Made by a program: the position numbers and the translations under genes. This document shows, piece after piece, positions 50,344 through 58,034 of a stretch of 64,000 bases of DNA (its first letter is position 1; every line of letters begins with the position of its first letter). This DNA is from an uncultured Isosphaeraceae bacterium (GTDB taxonomy: Bacteria > Planctomycetota > Planctomycetia > Isosphaerales > Isosphaeraceae). The notes below the pieces were generated by a model, which ran no database searches, was not told where the DNA came from, and worked only from the letters and a program-made list of their open reading frames with translations. Location of the stretch: positions 62,001 to 126,000 of the forward strand of contig CAMFLR010000018.1 of assembly GCA_945957605.1 (NCBI GenBank), written 5' to 3'.

Positions 50344-50574
50344 GATGGGTAGCAGTTTGGAATGAGTGCCAAATCCGGCCTTGTTGGCAACTGGGGCATG
50401 CTGCCCCAGGCACCCATCCCACACCTAACGTAACGTCCAATCCTTATGCGGGAATTCAGGGTGGTGAATCATAATCGCGCCCAGGTCGGCCGTTTCTGGG
50501 TGCCACTGGTGGTAGGCCACCAGTGATTGGACGTGACCCAGGGCACACTTGGTGGCGTACCACCAGTGGCACCC
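50344..50574. repeat. Cluster of palindromic repeats between convergent genes
   Basis: Three elements lie here. At 50391-50409 CTGGGGCA/TGCCCCAG forms an 8-bp stem, bracketed by GATGGGT and ACCCATC. At 50498-50512 GGGTGCCACTGGTGG is the exact reverse complement of 50560-50574. Within this pair CACTGGTGG and CCACCAGTG (from 50502) form a 9-bp hairpin. The units belong to the GTGCCACTGG family. They fill most of the gap between the kinase and dxs and may end transcription from both sides. Confidence 0.75.
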
Positions 50575-50626
50575 GACGGTGGTCACATTTCGACCAACCC
50601 GAAATCCATCCTGAGCGAAGTTCATC

Positions 50627-52570
50627 TCAGCTCGTCAGCGTTCCGCCGGCGCTGAAGGAATCGCTCGCGACGGTCGACATCCCCACGCTTCGCGCCAGCT
50701 CGAGTGCGGCGGCAGTGATGCCGTCGAGGTCGAGGCCCACTTCGGCAAGTTGCTCATCGCGCTCAGCGTGCAGCACGAAGGTGTCGGGCAGGCCGAGGCG
50801 GCGAACGTGCGACGTGTTCAAGCCGGCTTCATTCGCGGCTTCGAGCACGGCTGAGCCGAAGCCGCCCATCAGGCAGCCTTCTTCAACCGTCAGCACGAAT
50901 CCACATTCTTCGATCGCCTTGAGCATCGTCGTCTTGTCGAGCGGCTTGGCGAAGCGGGCGTTCACGACGCCGATCCGCAGGCCATATTGCTGACGGAGCC
51001 GTTCGGCCGCCTGTAGGCAGGTGACGACCAGCGTTCCGCAGGCCAGGAACATGCCGTCGGTTTCCCACTCGAGGATTTCGGCCTGGCCCAGCTCGATCGG
51101 CGTCGGCTCGCGCTCGATCGTTTCAAGATTCGCCTTGGGATAGCGGATCGAGGTCGGACCGTCGCGATGGAGTGCGAACTCGAGCATCGGCGCGACGTCT
51201 TTTTGATCGCCGGGCGCCATCACGACCATGTTGGGGAACATTCGCATATAAGCGAGGTCGTATGTTCCGTGGTGCGTCGGACCATCGGCGCCGACAAGCC
51301 CTGCGCGGTCGAGCGTGAAGATCACCGGGAGGTTTTGCAGCGAAACTTCCTGGAAAATCTGGTCGAACGAGCGCTGGAGGAACGTGCTGTAAATGTCGAC
51401 GACCGGCTTGGCACCGGCCTTTGCCATCCCCGCCGCGAAGGCGACCGCATGGCTTTCGCAGATACCGGTGTCGAAGAACTGGTTGGGGAATTTCTCGCGG
51501 ATCTTCTGCAGCTTGTTCCCCTCGCACATCGCAGCGGTCAGCACGGCGACGGTCGAATCCTTCTCCATCTCGGCATAAAGCGCGGCGCTAACGGCGTCGG
51601 TGTATGCCTTGCTCGACGACTTCGTGAGCGGAATGATTCCGTTCTCGCCCGATTCGAACGGCGCTGGAGCGTGGAACTTGACGGGATCGCGCTCGGCCGG
51701 CTCGAATCCACGTCCTTTATCGGTGAGCACATGAAGAAGCACCGGCCCGTCCATGGCCTTAACCTTCTCCATATAATAGCGCAGGGTTTTGATGTCGTGG
51801 CCGTCGATCGGTCCGAGGTAGGCGAAGCCGAGTTCCTCGAACAACATGCCGCCGTGAAAGGTCGCCTTGATGGCGTCCTTCGCCTGCTGGAACCACTTTT
51901 CCGACTGCGCACCCACGAGCGGAATCGACGGCAAGATTCGCTTCACCCGCTTGTTCCACTGGCCGTAAGCCGGGGTCATGCGGGCCTTGTCGAGGTAGTA
52001 CGCCACGCCGCCGACGCGTGGGCAAATCGACATTTTATTATCGTTGAGAACGACGAGGAACTTCTTGCCGACGGGTCCGGTCGCGTTGTTCAAAGCCTCG
52101 AAGACGATGCCCGAGGGGAACGCGCCGTCGCCAATCACCGCGACCGAGTGACGATCGGCCTCGCCCATCAGGTTGTCGCCCGCCTTCAGGCCGAGGGCGG
52201 TTGAAGGGGCGCAGCCGGCGTGGCCGGTCATGAAAAGGTCGAAGTCGCTTTCGGTGGGATTCGGGTAGCCCATCAGGCCGCCCTTGGTGCGAATCGTCCG
52301 TAGCGAGTCGGCCCGTCCGGTGATGAGCTTGTGCGGGTAGATCTGGTGACCGGTGTCCCAGATGAGGCGGTCGCGGCTGAAGTCGAACGTGAGATGAAGC
52401 GCGAGGCAAAGCTCGACCACGCCGAGATTGCTGGCAAAATGCGCAGGCCGGTGATTGACGACGTTCACAAGGCGCTCGCGCATCTCCGCGGCGAGCTGCT
52501 CGAGTTGAGCGTCGTCGAAGTTCTGTAGGTCGGCCGGCGACTGGACCTTGGCCAGCAAGTCGCGACTCAT
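50627..52570 (-). CDS. dxs: 1-Deoxy-D-xylulose-5-phosphate synthase
   Basis: A 647-residue thiamine-diphosphate enzyme that condenses pyruvate and glyceraldehyde 3-phosphate in the first step of the MEP isoprenoid pathway. Visible parts: HFASNLGVVELCLALHLTFDF and DTGHQIYPHKLITGR at the N-terminus, GDGAFPSGIVFEALNNA as the ThDP-binding GDG motif, YLGPIDGHD, then FDTGICESHAVAFAAGMAKAG with the catalytic Glu, and DRAGLVGADGPTHHGTYD in the second domain. The C-terminal transketolase domain ends with RRLGLPDTFVLHAERDEQLAEVGLD. Its start shares bases with the stop of the prenyl synthase gene (TGATG), indicating coupling. Confidence 0.97.
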   Translation of the reverse strand: MSRDLLAKVQSPADLQNFDDAQLEQLAAEMRERLVNVVNHRPAHFASNLGVVELCLALHLTFDFSRDRLIWDTGHQIYPHKLITGRADSLRTIRTKGGLMGYPNPTESDFDLFMTGHAGCAPSTALGLKAGDNLMGEADRHSVAVIGDGAFPSGIVFEALNNATGPVGKKFLVVLNDNKMSICPRVGGVAYYLDKARMTPAYGQWNKRVKRILPSIPLVGAQSEKWFQQAKDAIKATFHGGMLFEELGFAYLGPIDGHDIKTLRYYMEKVKAMDGPVLLHVLTDKGRGFEPAERDPVKFHAPAPFESGENGIIPLTKSSSKAYTDAVSAALYAEMEKDSTVAVLTAAMCEGNKLQKIREKFPNQFFDTGICESHAVAFAAGMAKAGAKPVVDIYSTFLQRSFDQIFQEVSLQNLPVIFTLDRAGLVGADGPTHHGTYDLAYMRMFPNMVVMAPGDQKDVAPMLEFALHRDGPTSIRYPKANLETIEREPTPIELGQAEILEWETDGMFLACGTLVVTCLQAAERLRQQYGLRIGVVNARFAKPLDKTTMLKAIEECGFVLTVEEGCLMGGFGSAVLEAANEAGLNTSHVRRLGLPDTFVLHAERDEQLAEVGLDLDGITAAALELARSVGMSTVASDSFSAGGTLTS

Positions 52571-53493
52571 CAGCGATCCCTTTCCAGTAAATCCATCGCC
52601 AGGGTTCGGAGCGTCGTGCCCCGTTCCCCGAGGGGGGCGAGTGCCGCCACCGCCTCTTCCGCTAAGGCTCTCGCCCGCGCCCGGCTACCAGGAATTCCCA
52701 GCAGGCCAGGATACGTCCACTTCCCCAGGCCCGAATCCTTGTTCACGCGCTTGCCCAATTTCGTCTCATCACCTTCGACATCAAGCAGGTCGTCGATGAT
52801 TTGAAACGCCAGACCCACCGCGTGCCCGTAGTCCACCAATCCCTGTAAAACACGCTCGTTCGCCCCCGCCACGATGCCGCCCATCTTGAGCGACGCCCGC
52901 AACAGGGCTCCCGTCTTACGGCGATGAATCGCCTCGAGCGCCTCGATCGTTGCATCGTCCCGGCCTTCGGCTTCCAGGTCGGCCATCTGGCCGGCGACCA
53001 TGCCGATCGGCCCTGCCCCTTCCGCCAGCGCTCGCACGCAATCGGCGGCCGCACTGGCGGGCTGGGTGTATCGTGCCACCACTTCAAATGCCAAAGTGAG
53101 CAGGCCGTCTCCTGCGAGAATCGCCGTTGCCTCGTCGAACGCCTTGTGGCAGGTCGGCCGACCACGCCTCAGGTCGTCGTCGTCCATTGCCGGCAAATCG
53201 TCGTGAATCAACGAATAGGTGTGAACCATTTCCAGCGCACACGCCGCGGGAAGGGCGTTCTCGCTATCGCCGCCGCACGCTTCGGCCGCCAATAGACATA
53301 GGACGGGCCGTAGGCGTTTCCCGCCGCCCATCAAGCTGTAACGCATCGCCTCAGCGAGCCGGGGCGGGCAATTGCTCCACGCGCCGTTGAGGGATTCGGG
53401 AACGAACCGCCCGAGGGCCGATTCGACCCGAAGTCGAGCGTCGCGAAGGATTTCGGCGAGACGAGACGTCTCGATGGACGGGTGCGTTGTCAT
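52570..53493 (-). CDS. ispA: Polyprenyl (farnesyl/geranylgeranyl) diphosphate synthase
   Basis: A 307-residue all-helical prenyltransferase. The first Asp-rich motif is in LIHDDLPAMDDDDLRRGRPTCHKAF (about 96-119), in the DDxxxxD form typical of bacterial FPP synthases, and the second is in FQIIDDLLDVEGD. GGKRLRPVLCLLAAEACGG marks the substrate site. It builds C15 or C20 prenyl diphosphates from IPP and an allylic primer; chain length is not certain. It lies directly upstream of dxs with overlapping stop and start, a common isoprenoid operon. Start 53493 was chosen since residues upstream in the frame lack coding character. Confidence 0.92.
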   Translation of the reverse strand: MTTHPSIETSRLAEILRDARLRVESALGRFVPESLNGAWSNCPPRLAEAMRYSLMGGGKRLRPVLCLLAAEACGGDSENALPAACALEMVHTYSLIHDDLPAMDDDDLRRGRPTCHKAFDEATAILAGDGLLTLAFEVVARYTQPASAAADCVRALAEGAGPIGMVAGQMADLEAEGRDDATIEALEAIHRRKTGALLRASLKMGGIVAGANERVLQGLVDYGHAVGLAFQIIDDLLDVEGDETKLGKRVNKDSGLGKWTYPGLLGIPGSRARARALAEEAVAALAPLGERGTTLRTLAMDLLERDR

Positions 53494-53889
53494 GGGGCGG
53501 AGACGTAAACCGAGGGTCGGCAAAGAAAACCGCGGCAGCCACCGCAATCCAGCGCGGACAAGCCGGACCACCGTTCCTGCTTGCCGACCGGCTCAAGGTA
53601 TTGTGGACATCAGAGCGTCGATTGTCTACCCGCCTCCACCTATTTCTTCGAGTAATCCAAAGGGCTTTGCCGTTTAAAGCCCATAAAGTCTTCCGAAATT
53701 ACGCATCTAACCAACACATTGGCGCCGAATTCCCTAATTCCCTGCGCCCCTTTGACCTAAAACAGATGTCGCAGCGGCTGACTGCCGTTCGTCCCAGTAA
53801 GAATTGGTCTACTGCGCGGTTTGTTTGTGAGATTTGTGCGCGCGGGGCAATTATAGTAGTGAGGTGCCGCGTCGAGCACTCGAGGGAGA
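53494..53889. other. Divergent intergenic region before the ECF sigma gene
   Basis: About 400 bases between the prenyl synthase (minus) and the ECF sigma factor (plus). The last 60 bases contain a TATAGT hexamer at 53852-53857, but no -35 at standard spacing. ECF factors often read their own promoters. No coding frame is convincing. Confidence 0.4.
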
Positions 53890-54453
53890 ATGCGCGTGCT
53901 GACACAAGCCGAGGTCGACAGCATTCTTGATCGAGTCGAAAACGGGCACCGAGACGCATTCCGCCTGATTGTCCGCGAGTTTAGCCTCCCTCTTCGCTCA
54001 TTCCTCGCCAGTCAGTTGCACCATCACGACGACGTTGACGACATGACGCAGGATGTCTTTATCGCCGCCTATCGCGACCTGACAACCTTCCGCCGCGGGT
54101 CCGACTTTGGTGCCTGGCTTCGTGGCATCGCCCGGAACAAGCTCCTCGACCATTTTCGCAGCACCTCCCGCCGTGAACGCGCGCTCGACCGCTTCCGACA
54201 AGAGATCGGCCGGCTCGTCGAGCATGATCTTGAAACCGCCGCTCTTACCCAGAATGCCGAGACAATCGAAGCCCTGTTGCATTGCATCTCACGACTGCCT
54301 GAAAAACTGCGGCGCGTGGTGCGAGCGGGGCTCGAAGGGGACAAGCCGGCGGAGCTTGCCAAGCAGTACGTAACCACGGTCGGAGCGATTTATAACCTGC
54401 ACTACCGGGCCAACCAGTTGCTTCGCGAGTGCGTGCAGAAGGGAATGGGGTGA
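53890..54453 (+). CDS. ECF-type sigma-70 factor
   Basis: A 187-residue sigma factor with regions 2 and 4 only. Region 2 is seen in RDAFRLIVREFSLPLRSFLA, DDVDDMTQDVFIAAYRDLTTFRRGSDFGAWLRGIARNKLLDHFR, the classic ECF signature. Region 4 is in ALLHCISRLPEKLRRVVRAGLEG, then KPAELAKQYVTTVGAIYNLHYRANQLLREC, a slightly unusual helix-turn-helix. GAGGGAGA precedes the ATG. The next gene, a FecR-like membrane protein, begins in the stop codon (TGATG), which marks it as the likely anti-sigma or signal partner. The extracellular signal is not known. Confidence 0.92.
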   Translation: MRVLTQAEVDSILDRVENGHRDAFRLIVREFSLPLRSFLASQLHHHDDVDDMTQDVFIAAYRDLTTFRRGSDFGAWLRGIARNKLLDHFRSTSRRERALDRFRQEIGRLVEHDLETAALTQNAETIEALLHCISRLPEKLRRVVRAGLEGDKPAELAKQYVTTVGAIYNLHYRANQLLRECVQKGMG

Positions 54454-56147
54454 TGGAAGCCGATCTCCAGCAACTACTTGCGGCCTGGCTCGGCCAGGAG
54501 ATCGACCCCGCACGCCATGCCGAGCTGATCGCCCGCGTTCGCGACGATGAAGCCTTCCGCCAGGCGTTCGTCGCCGAGATTCACCTGCTCGGCATGCTTA
54601 AAACAGTGCAGTCGCCCGAGTCGCGCTGGCTGCGCATCGAGGACGAGCTGGGCTGGAACGCCCCCGACCTGACCGATCACGAAGCGCTCGAAGATGTGAT
54701 CGTCCAACAACTTCCGATCGAGCCTCCTGCCGAAAAACGGTTCCGATTCACCTGGCGGATGGCTGTTGCGGCCAGTCTCGTTCTGGCCATCGGTGCCGTT
54801 TTCACATTCAACGCGGTTCAAAACCGCAAACAGGCTCCTCTGCCCTATCCCAAGGTCGATGCCCTCAACGGTCTGGCGATGTTTCTCAAGGGCGAAGGGG
54901 TAAAGTGGACGTCGGACACCGAGCCGCATCCCTCGACCGGCGATATCCTTGCGGCGACGCATCTCGACTTCACCGCTGGGCGAATTACCCTATCGATGCT
55001 CACCGGCGTGGTTGTCGAAGTCGAAGGGCCGGCGCATCTCGAGTTGGTCGATACCGCCAAGGTGATTTGCCATCGCGGCCGGATTCGCGCCAAGGTACCC
55101 CCAGGCGCAGAAGGGTTCGTCGTCCTCGGTCCGTTCGCGGCCATTCTCGACCTCGGCACCGAGTTCGGCGTGAATGTGAACGATGACGGCACCATGAAGG
55201 GCCGCATCTTCAAAGGGAAGCTCGAAGCCTCGCTCTTGGGCGCAAATGGTTCACCCGAACGGAGTTACTATCTCGACTCCGAGCATGCCGACAGGACACA
55301 AGAGTTCCTGATCGACTCCCGCGCCCGGCGCATGGACGTCGTCCCAAAGACCAACGACTTCCTCTCTGCCTCCGCGGCAACGGCCCTGCCGTATCTCACG
55401 TTGCCGCAAACTTATGCGAAAACGGTTCTCGACTCTCGTCCCTGGAGTTACTGGCGGTTCGAGTCGGTCGGCTCGGCGCCGGAATTCGAGGTGAAGAACG
55501 AAATTGCCGGCCGGCCATCCCTGCGCGGGATGGGTCACTTCACGACAGCCGGTTGGCCAGGCGCAAACCAGTGCATCGAGTTTCCCTCAACGCCCGATCG
55601 CCAGTTCCTCGCTATGAAGGAGCTTTGGACCCCCACCTGGCGCGATGGGTTTGCGGTCGAATACTGGTGCGTCGGCAGCTCAATTAGCCATTCATCGCTC
55701 GTCGCCGCGGTCGCGCCTCAAGATACGAACAACCACGTCTTCCTGATGGAACTCACGTCGCGCAACCGCCTGACGTTCCACAAACCAGCATCGCACCGAT
55801 TGCTTCATCGCTGGCCGGCGGGCTGGGAGGGAGGCGACAATGTGTACTCGCCCGACCCCTATGTGCCCAATCGTTGGCAGCACGTCGTCGGCCAGGTTCG
55901 CGGCGATCGGATGGAGCTATACGTCGATGGCGAGCCGGCGGGAACCCTGTCGATCAAGCCGGAGCATCAGGACACGCTCTGTCAATTCGTAGTCGGCCGG
56001 TTGACGACTCAGCCCGGCAGCGGCGTGTCGATCGATCGTCCATTCGTCGGCCGACTTGATGAGCTCGCGGTTTACGATCATCCCTTGTCGATCGAAGAGA
56101 TTCGGGCTCACTCACAGCTCGGGCATGCTGATCCTGAAAGACGATGA
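54453..56147 (+). CDS. FecR-LamG fusion protein, likely anti-sigma partner
   Basis: A 564-residue protein coupled to the ECF sigma gene by TGATG. Residues 1-85 are cytoplasmic (LAAWLGQEIDPARHAELIARV, anti-sigma-like). A membrane helix lies at about 98-117 (MAVAASLVLAIGAVFTFNAV). The FecR domain spans about 150-270, with PGAEGFVVLGPFAAILDLGTEFGVNV and GRIFKGKLEAS. The C-terminal half (about 330-560) is a LamG/concanavalin A-like fold: WSYWRFESVGSAPEF, WQHVVGQVRGDRMELYVDGEPAG and FVGRLDELAVYDHPLSIEEIRAH. A carbohydrate or cell-surface ligand sensed through LamG could control the sigma factor. This architecture is typical of planctomycetes. Confidence 0.9.
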   Translation: MEADLQQLLAAWLGQEIDPARHAELIARVRDDEAFRQAFVAEIHLLGMLKTVQSPESRWLRIEDELGWNAPDLTDHEALEDVIVQQLPIEPPAEKRFRFTWRMAVAASLVLAIGAVFTFNAVQNRKQAPLPYPKVDALNGLAMFLKGEGVKWTSDTEPHPSTGDILAATHLDFTAGRITLSMLTGVVVEVEGPAHLELVDTAKVICHRGRIRAKVPPGAEGFVVLGPFAAILDLGTEFGVNVNDDGTMKGRIFKGKLEASLLGANGSPERSYYLDSEHADRTQEFLIDSRARRMDVVPKTNDFLSASAATALPYLTLPQTYAKTVLDSRPWSYWRFESVGSAPEFEVKNEIAGRPSLRGMGHFTTAGWPGANQCIEFPSTPDRQFLAMKELWTPTWRDGFAVEYWCVGSSISHSSLVAAVAPQDTNNHVFLMELTSRNRLTFHKPASHRLLHRWPAGWEGGDNVYSPDPYVPNRWQHVVGQVRGDRMELYVDGEPAGTLSIKPEHQDTLCQFVVGRLTTQPGSGVSIDRPFVGRLDELAVYDHPLSIEEIRAHSQLGHADPERR

Positions 56148-56548
56148 TTTGGGACTCAAGAAATTCGCTCATGATTGCACGCCAGCGATTTAAATCTGAG
56201 AAAATCTTTTGAAAATCGTGTGAGATCCGCAACGCATCGGCACATTGTGAATGTGCAACGATCGAAAGTGAATTGAACCGACCGCGGTTTTCCCAGCCAT
56301 TCGGCGCGGGAAGCTTCGGATACGGTTGATCGCTCCCCTCTTCCGCTTCCTCAGCCATAACCTGGATTCGCGCCTTCGATTCTCAACGACGTTGTTGAGT
56401 CATTTCGTTGTGCGCTCATCGCACGCGACGTCGTGCCATGCTTCTGTGCGCGCCAAGGTTGCGAGAAACGGAATGGGACACCTCTCGGAGCCGTTGCGAA
56501 TCACTTCATCGTCGGGTCGACCATTCCATGATCAAGGGAGTTGGTGTT
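56148..56548. other. Gap between FecR-LamG and DUF1559 genes
   Basis: About 400 bases, all genes on the plus strand. It probably holds the promoter and leader of the DUF1559 gene. No strong palindrome, terminator with T-run or convincing frame was found. Confidence 0.35.
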
Positions 56549-57619
56549 ATGCGTCGTCGTGGATTTACGCTCATCGAGTTGTTGGTGGTGATCGCCATCA
56601 TCGCGGTGTTGATCGCTCTGTTGCTTCCGGCCGTGCAGGCAGCGCGCGAGGCCGCTCGCCGGGCCCAGTGCGTGAACAACATGAAGCAGCTTGGCCTTGG
56701 GCTGTTCAATTACGAAAGCGCCGTCGGAGCGTTCCCCTGGGGCGAAGCGCCGCATAACATCGGCTCGAACAGCGTTCCTTCTGCGCTCTGCTTGATGCTG
56801 CCGTACATCGAGCAAACTTCGCTCTACAACGCCGTGAATTTCTCGCACCAGGGGCCGCAGCTTTGGAATAACATCGACCCAGCCAACTCGACCGTTCAAA
56901 TCACCAAGATCAACACGTTTATCTGTCCCTCCGACGTCGATCGGATCAGCTTCGCAGCGCGTAACACCCTTACGCCTGGCAACACGAACTATCAGACCAA
57001 CGCCGGGGCCGATGCCTATTCGTTTCTGACGGGAACCACGAGCCCAGGTGGCGCAGGATCGGCCAACCTCTTCAGCGGGCCGTTCCCGTCATACTGCGTC
57101 GTCGTGCGCGTGGCGTCGATTACGGACGGCACTTCGAACACGGTTGGAATGTCGGAAGTGGTGCGCGGCCAAGGGGCATACGCCGGCGGATTCGACGGCA
57201 TGAAGCCATCATCGTCGTTCGTGAACATCTCGGCCGCTGCTTCAGGTGCAACCGCTGGCGCCGCTAATCCGCAGCTTGACTACAAGACCTGCCTCGCAAC
57301 CGGCGGCGTCACACCGACGAACGTCATCGGCACCACCGCCGGCGACTGGCCGATTGGTGCAGCGTGGTGGTGGGGTCGTTCAGGCCAGACACGCTACAAT
57401 CATGTTATGCCGCCCAACACATATAATTGCGACTTCGGCGGCGGCAATTCCGATAGCGACGACGACGCCATTACCGCCAGCAGCCGACACGCCGCGAGCG
57501 TGAACGTTTTGATGATGGATGGCTCGGTGAAGAACATCAAGAATTCGGTGTCGATCACCGTCTGGCAGGCACTCGCCACGATGTCCGGCGGCGAGGTCGT
57601 TTCAGCCGACGCGTATTGA
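56549..57619 (+). CDS. DUF1559 prepilin-like protein
   Basis: A 356-residue protein with the prepilin motif [18 protein letters not shown] and then [24 protein letters not shown] nine bases upstream sets the start at 56549; the frame extends upstream without the motif. Family features follow: [74 protein letters not shown] and the terminal [10 protein letters not shown]. It is located after the ECF/FecR-LamG pair, which might control it. A clear terminator follows 28 bases after the stop. Confidence 0.93.
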   Translation: MRRRGFTLIELLVVIAIIAVLIALLLPAVQAAREAARRAQCVNNMKQLGLGLFNYESAVGAFPWGEAPHNIGSNSVPSALCLMLPYIEQTSLYNAVNFSHQGPQLWNNIDPANSTVQITKINTFICPSDVDRISFAARNTLTPGNTNYQTNAGADAYSFLTGTTSPGGAGSANLFSGPFPSYCVVVRVASITDGTSNTVGMSEVVRGQGAYAGGFDGMKPSSSFVNISAAASGATAGAANPQLDYKTCLATGGVTPTNVIGTTAGDWPIGAAWWWGRSGQTRYNHVMPPNTYNCDFGGGNSDSDDDAITASSRHAASVNVLMMDGSVKNIKNSVSITVWQALATMSGGEVVSADAY

Positions 57620-57647
57620 TTTGAACGCTGATTGATCGATCCTAGAG

Positions 57648-57682
57648 AGAGCCAGCGCGATTCCGGGCCGCTGGCTCTTTCC
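57648..57682 (+). terminator. Terminator of the DUF1559 gene
   Basis: AGAGCCAGCG (57648-57657) pairs with CGCTGGCTCT (57669-57678), a perfect 10-bp stem, followed by TTCC. The T-run is short. It lies 28 bases after the DUF1559 stop. Confidence 0.75.
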
Positions 57683-57804
57683 ACGTCTGGCATCGACCCG
57701 TTTTGATCCGCTCATTGCTTAGTGCCGGCGACTCTGATAGGTTCGGGTGCAAGCGGCCAAGGCGCCGCAAGCAGGTTTCTCCTTCGGAGAGGACTTGGTC
57801 GATC

Positions 57805-58014
57805 ATGCCCGAACAAAATCAAGATCAAGCCTGGATTCCGGCCTTCATCGTTGGCTTTGGTATGGCGATGTTTCTGGTTTGTATCCCGTTCAAGGAAATT
57901 ACTTCCAACAACTGGGCAAGGCTGCTCTGCGGGACGATCGGTCTGATGATGTGGTTCTCGATCTCGATTCCCCAGCTCATCGCGCGATCGAAAAACAAGC
58001 CGGCGAACGGATGA
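57805..58014 (+). CDS. Small two-span membrane protein
   Basis: A 69-residue protein starting MPEQNQDQAWIP, with GAGAGGAC about 10 bases before the ATG. Two membrane segments are visible: FIVGFGMAMFLVCIPF (about 14-29) and LLCGTIGLMMWFSISIPQLI (about 40-59), followed by a basic tail (ARSKNKPANG). No family is recognised. Its stop codon lies inside the loop of a strong two-way terminator, so termination and coding end are combined. The longer frame from 57703 lacks coding character upstream. Confidence 0.68.
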   Translation: MPEQNQDQAWIPAFIVGFGMAMFLVCIPFKEITSNNWARLLCGTIGLMMWFSISIPQLIARSKNKPANG

Positions 58015-58032
58015 TCGCCGGCTTGTTCTTTT
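57996..58032. terminator. Bidirectional terminator overlapping a stop codon
   Basis: CAAGCCGGCGA (57996-58006) pairs perfectly with TCGCCGGCTTG (58015-58025). TTCTTTTGC follows on the plus strand, and AAAAA at 57991-57995 gives a T-run on the minus strand. It serves the small membrane protein (plus) and the large anchored protein ending at 58035 (minus). Confidence 0.85.
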
Positions 58033-58034
58033 GC

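Noticed and set aside
51167-52204. 345-codon open frame opposite dxs
   Set aside because: Antisense shadow of dxs with no domain or signal, despite its length.
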